From positions 1 to 64,000 of the forward strand of contig DHPK01000028.1 in NCBI GenBank assembly GCA_002407845.1: a DNA stretch of 64,000 bases. Direction: 5' to 3'. Shown one piece after another: positions 52,375 through 62,019 of this stretch. Numbering within the stretch: the stretch's first letter is position 1; the number at the start of each line of letters is the position of its first letter. The DNA is from Leptolinea sp. UBA5366. Its GTDB lineage: Bacteria > Chloroflexota > Anaerolineae > Anaerolineales > Anaerolineaceae. Below the pieces are notes generated by a model. That model was given only the letters and a program-made list of their open reading frames with translations. It was not told the origin of the DNA and did not search any database. The translations under genes and the position numbers were made by a program.

Positions 52375-54975
52375 CTAACATTCGCTGTAGCCGCAGCTGT
52401 AACACTTGCGGCAGCCTTCCTCATTGATCACAGACGCCTGCCCGCATTCAGGGCACAAGTCGCCGATTTTCAGCATCGGACCGCTGCTTGGTTCCATCTT
52501 GCGCGCATTTTCATCTTTTTGCGATTTCTTAGGTCGGGCTTCATGTTCTTGCTCGATAATTCTTTCCCGCCGCTCTTCCAGGTATTCTGACAACACCTGA
52601 GCAAGACCGTCCGGCAGCGAGCGAACGCGACTGGCGCCAAACCCAAGGCTTCTGCCGCCGCCGATATCGTGCAGCTGATCCTGGAGATCGCTCAGCCGGC
52701 GAACCGGTTCAAGCGGCGATGCAATGCGCAGCGTGTAAGAAATCATGCGTCCCAATGCCTCAGAGATCGCGGAAGTTTCCGACCCGGCTTTTGCAGTGTT
52801 GATAAACACCTCAAATGGCTGATGGCCTCCGTTTTCATTTATCGTTACGAACGCTTTCCCTAACGGTGTCTCAGCCCGATAAGTGAATCCGCTCAGCGTC
52901 CGCGGCCGCGGTTTCTTCACCTCGTGCCATAACGGGATCTGCTGTTCCGTTTCAACTTTCAAATCAGCAGTCGGGATGATCCCGTCCACCGCAATTTGCT
53001 TTTCTTCAGCAGTTTTGATCGTTTCAAGAACCACTTTCTCCCTGGAACCGGTCACATAAACCGTCGTTCCCTTGCAGCCAAGCTCCCATGCCAGCTGATA
53101 AGCAACCGCAATTTCTTCCGGCTGTGTGTTTTCAGGAAAATTGATCGTTTTGGAAAGGCTGTTGTCGACAAAAGCCTGCAAGGCAGCCTGCATGCGAACG
53201 TGTTCTTCGGCAGTGATATCGCTCGAGACCACGAATGTGCGCCGCAGTTCGGCTGGAAGGTCTTCAACGTGCTGGCAGGAACCCTTTTCCATGACCTGCT
53301 CAACCAGGCGCGCCCGGGCATCAGCGTCCAGACCGCTCTTCACCAGTGCTTTTTCGAACAAGGGGCTGGCATAAGTCAGAAGCACATCTTGGCCGTTATC
53401 GTTCATATGCCTGACATAAGCCAGAGCAAAAACCGGTTCACAGCCATACCCTTCGCATCCTGTGACCGTCGCGATCGTTCCGGTCGGTGCGATCGTGGTC
53501 TGGGCTGCGTTGCGGATGCCATGCGCCTGAATGCCCTGGACAATTTCTTGCCAGTCAATCGCCGGACGTCCCCAATCATGTTTGTAAGGCGTAATCGGCT
53601 GCGGAGCTTCCCATTTCAACTGTTCGGGGTCATAAATCGAACCCTTGATTGCCGGGAATGCGCCGCGTTCCTGCGCAAGACGGATGCTTTCTTTCATCGA
53701 GTGGAAACGCACAAATTCCATCACCTGAGCGGCAAATTCCTGCCCATCCTCTGATCCATAGCGGATCGAATTATTAAACATCAGATCTGCCAAGCCCATG
53801 ATGCCCAATCCGATCCGGCGGGCTTTCAGAGCCGATTCTTTTAGCTGCGGAACCGCTGGCACGTAAGCGTTCGCGTCAATCACATCATCCAGAAAACGGG
53901 TCGCAGTGACGGCGCTGTTTTCAAGTTTTTCCCAATCAACCGAACCGTCCTCAAATATGTGCTGAGCCAGATTGATGGATCCCAGACAGCAATTCTCATA
54001 AGGTCCAAGCCACTGTTCACCGCATGGGTTCGTCGATTCCAATTTGTACAAATTGGGCACCGGGTTGTATTTGTTTGCACGGTCGATGAACAGCACGCCC
54101 GGCTCGCCGTTGTGGTGCGCCTGATTGACGATTAAATCAAACAGTTCGCGGGCGCGTACCGTTTTATAGACCTTGATCGGCAGACCGGCTTCGCGCGCCT
54201 GCTCGACGTCGCCGTCAAAATCTTTTGCACCTGGAGCGGATAAATCGGGATAAATCAGATCCCAGGGCTTATCCTCTTTGACAGCCTGCATGAAATCGTC
54301 GGTAATCCCGACGGAAATATTAAAATTGGTAATCGAATTCTCATTAGTTTTACAGCAGATAAAATCTTCGATATCCGGATGATCGATCCGCAGCACTGCC
54401 ATATTGGCACCGCGCCGTGAACCGCCCTGAGCGACTTCGCCAAAAGCGTGATCATAAACGCGCAGAAATCCTACCGGACCGGTAGCCTGTCCGGCTGAAG
54501 ATCGCACCATCATGCCTTTCGGCCGAATTCTGGAAAAGGAAACCCCGTTGCCCCCGCCAGTCTGCTGGATCAATGCGGCATCGCGCAAGGTCTGGAAAAT
54601 GCCGGTTGATTTCTTTCCCATATCATCGCTGATCGGCAGAACAAAACAGGCAGCCAGCTGCCCGAGTGGCGTTCCTGCACCGGTGAAAGTCGGAGAGTTC
54701 GGGAAAAACAGTTTATTGCTCATGAAACGATAGTAAGTTTTTGCTGTCTCTTCTACATCGCCGCTGTAATTTCTTTCCGATACAGCCACGTTGTAAGCGA
54801 CCCGCCAAAACATTTCATCAATCGACTCAGCCGGATTTCCATCGGGACCGCGCCGAACGTAACGTTTCGTGAGCACTTGAACTGAGTTGCTGGTTAAAGA
54901 AATTGAAGGCAGCCCTTCGGGGATTTGAGGGGTGATAATTTCCTCAGCATCTTTTTGTTTTTGTATTGAACTCAT
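52375..54975 (-). CDS. nrdJ: Adenosylcobalamin-dependent ribonucleotide reductase (class II)
   Basis: An 866-residue enzyme reducing ribonucleotides to deoxyribonucleotides using coenzyme B12. RNR barrel motifs are present: GTPLGQLAACFVLPISD, QTGGGNGVSFSRIRP, STNPCGEQWLGPYENCCLGS and TIAPTGTIATVTGCEGYGC. The C terminus carries CPECG and CRKCYSCGYSEC, a zinc-ribbon-like cluster of class II enzymes. No nrdA/B or nrdD gene is in the window. It starts 12 bases after nrdR and is controlled by the same promoter. B12-dependent, oxygen-insensitive reduction fits an anaerobe. Confidence 0.95.
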   Translation of the reverse strand: MSSIQKQKDAEEIITPQIPEGLPSISLTSNSVQVLTKRYVRRGPDGNPAESIDEMFWRVAYNVAVSERNYSGDVEETAKTYYRFMSNKLFFPNSPTFTGAGTPLGQLAACFVLPISDDMGKKSTGIFQTLRDAALIQQTGGGNGVSFSRIRPKGMMVRSSAGQATGPVGFLRVYDHAFGEVAQGGSRRGANMAVLRIDHPDIEDFICCKTNENSITNFNISVGITDDFMQAVKEDKPWDLIYPDLSAPGAKDFDGDVEQAREAGLPIKVYKTVRARELFDLIVNQAHHNGEPGVLFIDRANKYNPVPNLYKLESTNPCGEQWLGPYENCCLGSINLAQHIFEDGSVDWEKLENSAVTATRFLDDVIDANAYVPAVPQLKESALKARRIGLGIMGLADLMFNNSIRYGSEDGQEFAAQVMEFVRFHSMKESIRLAQERGAFPAIKGSIYDPEQLKWEAPQPITPYKHDWGRPAIDWQEIVQGIQAHGIRNAAQTTIAPTGTIATVTGCEGYGCEPVFALAYVRHMNDNGQDVLLTYASPLFEKALVKSGLDADARARLVEQVMEKGSCQHVEDLPAELRRTFVVSSDITAEEHVRMQAALQAFVDNSLSKTINFPENTQPEEIAVAYQLAWELGCKGTTVYVTGSREKVVLETIKTAEEKQIAVDGIIPTADLKVETEQQIPLWHEVKKPRPRTLSGFTYRAETPLGKAFVTINENGGHQPFEVFINTAKAGSETSAISEALGRMISYTLRIASPLEPVRRLSDLQDQLHDIGGGRSLGFGASRVRSLPDGLAQVLSEYLEERRERIIEQEHEARPKKSQKDENARKMEPSSGPMLKIGDLCPECGQASVINEEGCRKCYSCGYSEC

Positions 54976-54987
54976 TCCTCTTCCTCC

Positions 54988-55440
54988 TTAGCTTTCAGAA
55001 AGCAGACGGTCAATCTCTTTCCGAAGGGAAAGCAAATCATCCAACTGCAAATATACGATTGCGAATCGCACATAGGCGATCTGATCCAAAGATTTCAAGC
55101 CGGCAATAACCTTATCGCCGATGATGCGCGAAGAAATTTCGCGTTTCCCTTCCATCTGCAATTCTCGTTCAATATCATCCGCCAGCTGCTCAATCTTCTC
55201 AGCAGGAACCGGTCTCTTCGCACAGGCAATTCGCAAACCGCGCAGCAATTTCTCGCGGTTGAATTCCTGGCGTGAATTATCTGATTTAACAATCATAGGG
55301 ATGCCGAGTATCGGTCTTTCCATCGTGTTGAAGCGCTTTCCGCAGCAGGTGCATTCCCGCCGTCGCTGGACATCATTCTGATCGCTCTTGCCTGTGTCTA
55401 AGACGCGGGTCTTCCCATCGCCACAAAAAGGACAGTTCAT
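54988..55440 (-). CDS. nrdR: Transcriptional repressor NrdR
   Basis: A 150-residue regulator of ribonucleotide reductase genes. It has an N-terminal zinc ribbon (CPFCGDGKT, then CTCCGKRF) and an ATP-cone domain (about 50-135), which senses ATP/dATP. The ATG at 55440 gives the normal family start MNCPFCG; a 30-residue longer ORF from 55530 lacks a ribosome site and has no family resemblance. GAGGAG lies very near the chosen start. Paired NrdR-like boxes occur upstream at 55559-55605. Confidence 0.93.
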   Translation of the reverse strand: MNCPFCGDGKTRVLDTGKSDQNDVQRRRECTCCGKRFNTMERPILGIPMIVKSDNSRQEFNREKLLRGLRIACAKRPVPAEKIEQLADDIERELQMEGKREISSRIIGDKVIAGLKSLDQIAYVRFAIVYLQLDDLLSLRKEIDRLLSES

Positions 55441-55558
55441 CGCTCCTCTGGTTTCATCTTCCAAAATAAAAAAGGGTGGATTCTGTTCGCCAAAGACGGG
55501 CTCCGAGTAAAAACTACCCTTTTCAGTCATTTAATTCTATTGTTAATTGATTAACTAA

Positions 55559-55605
55559 TCACCATATATGGATGTTTCGCATATCTAAACCCCATTATAT
55601 GGCGT
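55559..55605 (-). promoter_or_regulatory. Paired NrdR boxes overlapping the nrdR-nrdJ promoter
   Basis: Two near-palindromes, CCATATATGG (55562-55571) and CCATTATATGG (55592-55602), lie 31 bases centre to centre, the three-helical-turn spacing known for NrdR box pairs. On the minus strand the second contains TATAAT (55594-55599), a plausible -10, so NrdR binding would block transcription of its own operon. Confidence 0.65.
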
Positions 55606-55735
55606 AAGAAATTTTAGCATGAATCTTGCAATCATACAAGGGGATTTTTTGATTTTTAACCTTAAATTTTCAAAGGGGTAAATTCCGGCTCAAATCAGTG
55701 AATAAACATACTCTGGGTGGCGGAATAACCCTCCA

Positions 55736-57568
55736 TCATGGCAGAATTTCGTACAGGCAATAGGGTTGATGATACCCTTTACTGCATCGGATGAGTTCGC
55801 ATTTTCCAGTGTCCCGGCAGGCGGTCAGTAAATCGTAGGATTCCCATGAGATATTTTCAACAAATTCTGGGATCAGCAGGTATCGCACCTCTCCGGATTT
55901 CAACTTTTGATCCAAAAGGTCATCGCGCTTGAAATTGATCATTTGGCAGCATTCTTGATAACCCGGTAAAAAATTGGCGGGATAGTCCGTCAAGATATTG
56001 CCTTCTTGATAGGACTCCCCTAAGATATCGAAAAGCAGCTCCTGATTCAATTCAGCTCCAAATAATTTGCGCGATAATTCTCGCTGACGCTCGACCAGCA
56101 AATCATCAGGAAGCAGGAATACCGCAATGATGATGATAAAAAGTCCAACGATGACGGCGATAATGCCAACTGGAATTTTTCCAATCTGCCAGCGAGAGAC
56201 CGCAAGAAGTCCAATCTGGCTAAGCCGGTCCAGAGCAAATCCGCAGAGCACAGCCACGCCCGGCAAGGCGGCTGCCAGATTGCGGGTGTCGTATGAAAAC
56301 AACAGTCCCCACAACATGATGACCGGCCAGGCTGAAAGAAAAAAAACCAGACGATATTTTCTCGAAACCAGCGGCAAGCCGGCAAGGCTCAAAATAATCA
56401 CAAAGAAATACTTGCCAAGCTGCTGGCGGATAAGCAGCCATTTGTGGGACCAGCTGTAAGTCTGATTAAAGTCTTTGATCCCCTGTGCAACAATTTCTGT
56501 GACTGATTCCCCTGCCTGTGGGGTGGAAAACAAATTAATCAGATAAAAAGGCAGCACAATTAACGCTGTCAGAATTAACAGAGTTATCAGCTGTTTTCGA
56601 TTAAGTGCTTTAAAGCCATCAAAGCACCAACTTCTGATTGCAACTGGTACCAATACAACCGTAATCCAGCCCGCCTGCTTGGTTGTGACAGCGCCTGCAG
56701 AAAACAGAACTGCAAGCCAGATTGACTGTTTTTGATATTTTTCCCCAAGCGATTCAGCTTTTAGCAGGGTATACAACGGCAGAAAAACCATGCTGGCAGC
56801 AGGAACGTCCATATATCCGTTAAAAATCTGATCGCCCATCAGTTTTTTAATCATATATCGGGCAATGAAAGCTGCAATAAAAAATCCGGTCTCCTGCTTT
56901 TGGAAACCAAGATCAAAAAGCATCAAGAAAATCCAGACAAAAAATAAGGGCGGGATCAGCGTGTTAAAAAATTGAACCGCATTATCGCCCTGTAATACAT
57001 AGCTGATAGACCAATTTGCTGAAACCAATTGCGGATAGGATCCCGGAACGGATGGAATTTGATTTGCAGCCCAGGTTTCGGCATAAGCATTCCAAGAAAA
57101 CAATGTGTCCCAGCCGCTGAAAATCGTACCGATATTTAATCGCCAGACATGCAATGTCCAAGTCAGTGCAGAAAGCGTTAAAAATCCGAAAATCAGCCAC
57201 ACCCAGGCAGTTCCAGCGGCTTTCAAGCTTTGATTGAATAAATCCGCTTGTAACAGCGGCTTGATCTCGCTTTTTACTTTGGAAATCCCGTCAGCAAGCG
57301 CTGTCCGGAACGGCTGACGAATTTGATCCCGAAAACAGTAGAGCAAAAAAGCCCATTCGACCCCGATCACCGCCATCAGCCAGGGGCGGGTGTAAATCCC
57401 GAGCGCGGTCATGATAAAGACGCAAAGATAATTCACAATCAAGCTCAGCGGGAAAACATAAATCAAGCGCTCAACCAACCCGCCTTGGATCTTGAAACGC
57501 CGTATCAAGATCAAGCCGGGGATCAGAGTGATCTGTAAAAATCCAAGCAAGCCGATCAGCGTCAGCAT
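55736..57568 (-). CDS. Multi-pass membrane protein, probable GT-C-type glycosyltransferase
   Basis: A 610-residue membrane protein with about twelve helices and a short external C-terminal part containing several cysteines (ECCQM, CRDTGKCELIRC). The first external loop holds GWDTLFSWNAYAETWA, similar to the acidic loop of GT-C enzymes. Later GDQIFNGYMDVPAASMVFLPLY resembles glycosyltransferase 39-like proteins. It is the last gene in a five-gene minus-strand cluster of glycan enzymes, so a role in surface glycan synthesis is likely. The donor and acceptor are unknown. Confidence 0.6.
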   Translation of the reverse strand: MLTLIGLLGFLQITLIPGLILIRRFKIQGGLVERLIYVFPLSLIVNYLCVFIMTALGIYTRPWLMAVIGVEWAFLLYCFRDQIRQPFRTALADGISKVKSEIKPLLQADLFNQSLKAAGTAWVWLIFGFLTLSALTWTLHVWRLNIGTIFSGWDTLFSWNAYAETWAANQIPSVPGSYPQLVSANWSISYVLQGDNAVQFFNTLIPPLFFVWIFLMLFDLGFQKQETGFFIAAFIARYMIKKLMGDQIFNGYMDVPAASMVFLPLYTLLKAESLGEKYQKQSIWLAVLFSAGAVTTKQAGWITVVLVPVAIRSWCFDGFKALNRKQLITLLILTALIVLPFYLINLFSTPQAGESVTEIVAQGIKDFNQTYSWSHKWLLIRQQLGKYFFVIILSLAGLPLVSRKYRLVFFLSAWPVIMLWGLLFSYDTRNLAAALPGVAVLCGFALDRLSQIGLLAVSRWQIGKIPVGIIAVIVGLFIIIIAVFLLPDDLLVERQRELSRKLFGAELNQELLFDILGESYQEGNILTDYPANFLPGYQECCQMINFKRDDLLDQKLKSGEVRYLLIPEFVENISWESYDLLTACRDTGKCELIRCSKGYHQPYCLYEILP

Positions 57569-57574
57569 GGCAGG

Positions 57575-59194
57575 CTACTCTTTCAGGCGGTAAATCACGC
57601 CATCATCGGTATCGGTCACGATCGCGAGATTCCTGAAAAGTGCTTCAATGCGCCTGCTGGTATCCGCTCCATAAATGTCAGCCATTTGATCTTCGAACGA
57701 ATCGAAGACAACCAGCAGGGCCCTGCCATCCGAAAATGCGCGTCTACCGGTGTCACTGTCCTTAATCGCACCTTCTTCATAGCTGTAATAAATCGGATCA
57801 GGCTGCGTGACATACACCTCATGCATCGGCCAGCTGGCGCGATCCAATAAATACAGAACCGCAGTTTCCTCGTTGGTGACAAGCGTCTGATCTTCAGGCA
57901 CCTGGTTTCTGAGATAGGCGATGGTCTCAGAGTTTTTCCAGCGAACCGCGTTGTATCCCAGCCCATCAAGTGCATTCTGGCGAGCCGTTCGAACCGATCG
58001 CATCCCATAAACCAACGCGAAACCGAACAACGCAGCAGCCAGCATCCCCTTCTGCCAGACTCTATTTCGGCAGCAACATCCCAGCCGGGCAAACGTCCAC
58101 GCCAGCAGAGTCAGAAAGCTGACGTGAGCCGGGATTAACATGCGGGACCCGATCGTGATCGGCGGGTAGGTTGTCAATGAAACCAGCATCACTACCAGCA
58201 CATAGCAATAGAAAAATAGGCTAAATATCTGTGCATACCGGTTCAGCGAACGAACCCGCGGATCCTCGTTTTCCCGGTCGATCAATGCGATCCACAGCAA
58301 GACTGCCAGCGGGAATACAAGCGTCATGCCGTAGAGCAGCTGGAGCGCCCAAAATGGGATCTGTCCGGAAGTCGCCCAGGAATCCGGCAGAAACCACTGC
58401 AGGACAATATCGCGCATCTGCCCATTGAACCGAACAGCTTCCTGCTGAAAGCTGACGGATTCGAGGACACTGCGCGAAGCGACCGTATCAGTCATGCGAA
58501 TATCGTATGCAAGCCAAATGATCATCGGCAGCACCGCAATCACCCCAAACAAAAATGTCTCCCAAAACCTATTCTTGATTTTTTTTGACTGGAAAATCAG
58601 CAATATCAGACAGGCAGCCAAGATGCAGGCAGCCGAACTGTAACGGGTCAGAAATGACAGCCCGCAGCCCAGCGCGCTGAGCACAAGCCAGCCGCATCTG
58701 CCCTGGCTTAAAAAGCGTTCCAGCGCAATGAACCCGACCATCATCAGGAACATGCACAAGGTTTCTGACATCGCCCAGGAATACGCCGGAATTAAAATCG
58801 GAGAAAGAGCAGTCAACCCTCCATAAATCGCACCCGCCAGCCACTTACCGGAAATTCTTGAGAAATGGAAGCTGACAAGGAAAACCGTCAAAGCAAACAG
58901 GGCGATATTCAAAACGCGCGCGCTGGAAGCAGGATCCCAGCCAAACAAACCGAAAAACGCCAGCAGCAGCGGGTAAAAAGGCGGAAAGTATGGAATCAGG
59001 CGAAAGTCCCCGGCAGGATTGATCAGCCCCAAGCCGCGACCCGCTAACAAATTTCTCGCGGAGGTGATGTAGATTGTCGCGTCCCCGCCGATGCCCGCGC
59101 CTTGCTGCGTGCCAGTCCAAATCAGCCAGCCGCCAAGGAAGCCGCAGACGAGCGCGCTAACGATTGCCAGCAGCCGATTATCCCTTTTCATCAT
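57575..59194 (-). CDS. Glycosyltransferase family 39-like membrane protein
   Basis: A 539-residue membrane protein with about eleven helices. The first external loop has GGDATIYITSARNLLAGRGL, with the acidic residue expected for ArnT/PMT-type GT-C enzymes, followed by IPYFPPFYPLLLAFFG and SETLCMFLMM motifs of the family. The C-terminal 130 residues are an external soluble domain. It starts at an ATG overlapping the stop of the upstream gene (ATGA). It uses a lipid-linked sugar donor if family behaviour holds. Confidence 0.75.
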   Translation of the reverse strand: MMKRDNRLLAIVSALVCGFLGGWLIWTGTQQGAGIGGDATIYITSARNLLAGRGLGLINPAGDFRLIPYFPPFYPLLLAFFGLFGWDPASSARVLNIALFALTVFLVSFHFSRISGKWLAGAIYGGLTALSPILIPAYSWAMSETLCMFLMMVGFIALERFLSQGRCGWLVLSALGCGLSFLTRYSSAACILAACLILLIFQSKKIKNRFWETFLFGVIAVLPMIIWLAYDIRMTDTVASRSVLESVSFQQEAVRFNGQMRDIVLQWFLPDSWATSGQIPFWALQLLYGMTLVFPLAVLLWIALIDRENEDPRVRSLNRYAQIFSLFFYCYVLVVMLVSLTTYPPITIGSRMLIPAHVSFLTLLAWTFARLGCCCRNRVWQKGMLAAALFGFALVYGMRSVRTARQNALDGLGYNAVRWKNSETIAYLRNQVPEDQTLVTNEETAVLYLLDRASWPMHEVYVTQPDPIYYSYEEGAIKDSDTGRRAFSDGRALLVVFDSFEDQMADIYGADTSRRIEALFRNLAIVTDTDDGVIYRLKE

Positions 59195-60966
59195 TGCTGA
59201 TCCCATCCATAAACCGCGATTTCTCCAAAATCCGCCTGCAGACGCAGACCGTTTTCTTCCACAGCAGAATAATATTCATCTACGGCGATCGTCTCGTTTC
59301 GATCCTGCCAATTCCGCTCAATTGCCGGACGATCCAGCAGAAAATATGTTACACCCAGCTCACGTGCCTTTTCAAGACTGGCATTAGACGGAAATGTTTC
59401 CATCAGCTCTTGAATCTGTTGATATTGGGCGGGGGGAAAAGCGTTGAAAAATCCGCCAATAAACGGTTTTTCATGCTTGAGCGTGTAATAAGTGGCAGCT
59501 TGATCGTCATTCAATTCAAAAGGCAGGTTCATCACCGCCCCGTCACCTGGCTGAGCTGCCAGCCATTCATCGACTGGCCGGGCAGAAATTTGGGAAAAGC
59601 GGCTGTATGCAGCGGGTTTGAAATCAAGGATCACCAATCCGATCAGCAAGAATCCGACCCACAGCGCCTGCCGCGGGGATACTTTTTCCACCAGCTTTTT
59701 AACGCCAAATCCGGCGCCCGCAGCAATCAGAACCAGCGCAAACAGGCCGAAACGCATCAATGCCCGCATTTTATTAAAATAGGGGAAATATTTAAACAGC
59801 ACGATCCCGGGCAAAAAAACTCGGGTCGTTTCAGCTCCAACCAGCGGCTGTAAAAACTCGGGGACATTTACCATGACCGGTTTTTCATTCCAATGCAGAT
59901 CAGTTCCGAATGCCAGCAGCACGGCGATTAAAACGCCGCTGATCAGCAAAAACCGAACCCAGCGCGGTTCCCCAAGCCGGATCATCCCATAGAGAAACAG
60001 CAGCAGCACAACGATGCCGATATACAGCGAAGACTCAATCCATAAATCACGGCTGAGCAGCTGAGAAATCGGAGCGCCCAGCGCAAAATGAGTCGTTGCG
60101 GGCGTGAGAAAATCGGTCAAGCTGGCAGAATACATGCTGGCGACCGCCCAACCGCGATCCGGCATCCCGCCTGCGTTCTCCAACAAAACAAATGGCAGTT
60201 CAGCCGCAAGCAGCAGCGGCAGCAAAAGCACCGCGAAAAGACTCATTGTTTTCCAGAAAGCTGCCTTTTTGAGCGATTCAATCCCGCGAAACAGCAGGTA
60301 CAGCAGCGTCATCCCCGCAGTCACAAAAAGCAGCATGTAGACAAAATATTGGGAACAGAGCGCTGTCAGCCCAAGCCCTGCTGCGGCTTTGAATGCCGCC
60401 CCTTTGCGAACCCGGCTCCAATTAGGGCGCAGCATGTCAAACCAGCCCCAATAAAACAGCGGGATCCACTGCATGCCGCATAAATTCAGATGACCAGCCA
60501 AAAAATGCGCCTGCCAGTAAGGCAGACAGGCATAAGCCGTTCCGCTGATGATTCCCGCGACAGCTGAGCCAGTCAGATGCTGAACCCAACCGTACATCAG
60601 CAGCCCTGACAGCACAAAACTCAGCAGCATCGCCATGTTATAACCAAAAGTCTCACCGCCAATCAGGCTGAAAGGCAGCGCCAGCGCCAACTGAGCCGGC
60701 GCAATTTCCGTGCTGGCAAGATTCCAGCCTTCCGGGTAATTCAAAAACCAGACATTCATCGGGTTCGAATGCTGCTGAAAGAGCGCTTTCTGAACCCAGC
60801 CGATCATCCAAATGAAATAAACATTATCCCCGATCTCGCCGGCGATCTCGTCCTTCATGTGCAAAACAAGCGGCCAAGTGAACAGAATCGCCAACAGGAC
60901 GAACCATAAAACGACCAGCCAAAGTTTTCGCTTTTGCAGCGTCTCAGTCAATTGTCGGCTCTCCAT
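59191..60966 (-). CDS. Multi-pass membrane protein, probable GT-C-type glycosyltransferase
   Basis: A 591-residue membrane protein with about twelve helices and an external C-terminal domain. GEIGDNVYFIWMIGW in the first external loop carries the acidic residues typical of GT-C enzymes, and NPMNVWFLNYPEGWNL follows. I used the ATG at 60966; a TTG at 60954 has a better-placed GGAG and is a real alternative, and a third ATG lies at 60990. Its stop overlaps the next gene as ATGA. It is in the same unit as the oxidoreductase and the flanking glycosyltransferases. Confidence 0.62.
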   Translation of the reverse strand: MESRQLTETLQKRKLWLVVLWFVLLAILFTWPLVLHMKDEIAGEIGDNVYFIWMIGWVQKALFQQHSNPMNVWFLNYPEGWNLASTEIAPAQLALALPFSLIGGETFGYNMAMLLSFVLSGLLMYGWVQHLTGSAVAGIISGTAYACLPYWQAHFLAGHLNLCGMQWIPLFYWGWFDMLRPNWSRVRKGAAFKAAAGLGLTALCSQYFVYMLLFVTAGMTLLYLLFRGIESLKKAAFWKTMSLFAVLLLPLLLAAELPFVLLENAGGMPDRGWAVASMYSASLTDFLTPATTHFALGAPISQLLSRDLWIESSLYIGIVVLLLFLYGMIRLGEPRWVRFLLISGVLIAVLLAFGTDLHWNEKPVMVNVPEFLQPLVGAETTRVFLPGIVLFKYFPYFNKMRALMRFGLFALVLIAAGAGFGVKKLVEKVSPRQALWVGFLLIGLVILDFKPAAYSRFSQISARPVDEWLAAQPGDGAVMNLPFELNDDQAATYYTLKHEKPFIGGFFNAFPPAQYQQIQELMETFPSNASLEKARELGVTYFLLDRPAIERNWQDRNETIAVDEYYSAVEENGLRLQADFGEIAVYGWDQQ

Positions 60967-61951
60967 CGAGTTCAATGACCTGCTTTTCATCCCAGGATCG
61001 CTTGAAGGCTTCCACCAGCAGCTGCGCTTTCAGCCCGTCTTCCAGTGTGCAGGACGGATCAGCTTTCCGCTGAACGACGTCAATAAAGTGGCGCATTTCA
61101 TCAAGAAACAGCCAGTTCCGGTCAAATCCCTCAGCCGGAGGATAATCAACCCCATCAGGAAAGGTTTCGTTTTGCAGCGTCACCAGCGCATCAGCATTGC
61201 GCCAGCTGACAATTCCCTGTGTGCCAACGACTTCAAGATCGTTGCGGACAAAACGGCGGTAATAATCCAGATGAACCGAACCAATCATGCCGTTCGCCAG
61301 TTTCAGTCCAATTTCAGCAACGTCATCGACAGCCAGCTCAAGGTTGCTGATTTTCCCGCTGAATCCCCAGACAGCGCTGACTTCGCCAAACAGCCAGCGC
61401 AGGTAGTCCAGCGGGTGGCTCAAGGTCAACGCCACACCGCCGCCCAGCTCCGGGCGGGCGCTGTAACTTTTGCGATAATCTTCCCACGGATGCCAATTCG
61501 GCAAATATTCTCCCCAGCACGCCCTGAATGACAACGGGCGCCCGATACTGCCGTCAGCGATCAGCGCTTTCAGTTTCAGCAATCCCGGGTGAAAGCGATA
61601 TTGAAATCCCATCAGCAGCCTGCCCTGCCCGGCAGTCAAAGCCTTCTGAAAATCAGCGATCCGATCAGCGCGTTCAGCGACCGGTTTCTCCATCAGAATG
61701 GCACAGCCGCGCTCAGCTGCCGGAATTGCCGCTTCAAGATGCAGCGCGGTCGGATTGGCAATGATCACGCCATCCGGTTCATGAGCCAGCGCCTGCTTGA
61801 TGCTGGTTTCGACCGGCACACCCTGAATCTCATCATCCGGAATCGTGCTTCGATGGGACCGCAGCAGCACCAGATCGTTTTGCCCCAATTCCCGCAAGTT
61901 CCGCAGATGACGCCTGCCAATTGACCCGTACCCGGCTATCAGAAATCGCAT
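60944..61951 (-). CDS. Gfo/Idh/MocA family oxidoreductase
   Basis: A 335-residue NAD(P)-dependent sugar dehydrogenase-like enzyme. The Rossmann motif is IAGYGSIGRRHLRNL, LMEKPVAE is the characteristic EKP motif, and the active-site GGGVALTLSHPLDYLRW follows. The start is the ATG at 61951 with AGAGG upstream; an earlier in-frame ATG at 61984 lacks support. It overlaps the next gene by at least a few bases. In a glycan cluster such an enzyme often modifies a nucleotide sugar; the substrate is unknown. Confidence 0.9.
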   Translation of the reverse strand: MRFLIAGYGSIGRRHLRNLRELGQNDLVLLRSHRSTIPDDEIQGVPVETSIKQALAHEPDGVIIANPTALHLEAAIPAAERGCAILMEKPVAERADRIADFQKALTAGQGRLLMGFQYRFHPGLLKLKALIADGSIGRPLSFRACWGEYLPNWHPWEDYRKSYSARPELGGGVALTLSHPLDYLRWLFGEVSAVWGFSGKISNLELAVDDVAEIGLKLANGMIGSVHLDYYRRFVRNDLEVVGTQGIVSWRNADALVTLQNETFPDGVDYPPAEGFDRNWLFLDEMRHFIDVVQRKADPSCTLEDGLKAQLLVEAFKRSWDEKQVIELDGEPTID

Positions 61952-62019
61952 TTTATCCTCTTTTCCTTCTCGTTCTGCATTCATTTTAATCGAAGCAGGA
62001 ACCTCTCAGTTTGTCTCGA

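Noticed and set aside
52183..52590. Plus-strand 135-residue ORF opposite the end of nrdJ
   Set aside because: It runs through two hairpins and the coding part of nrdJ, with no family resemblance.
52996..53754. 252-residue plus-strand ORF opposite nrdJ
   Set aside because: It is a shadow of the ribonucleotide reductase, rich in Arg, Phe and Cys, with no ribosome site.
60744..60780. GGTTCGAA-like string resembling a tRNA T-loop
   Set aside because: It lies within a glycosyltransferase coding region and has no cloverleaf arms around it. No tRNA was found in the window.
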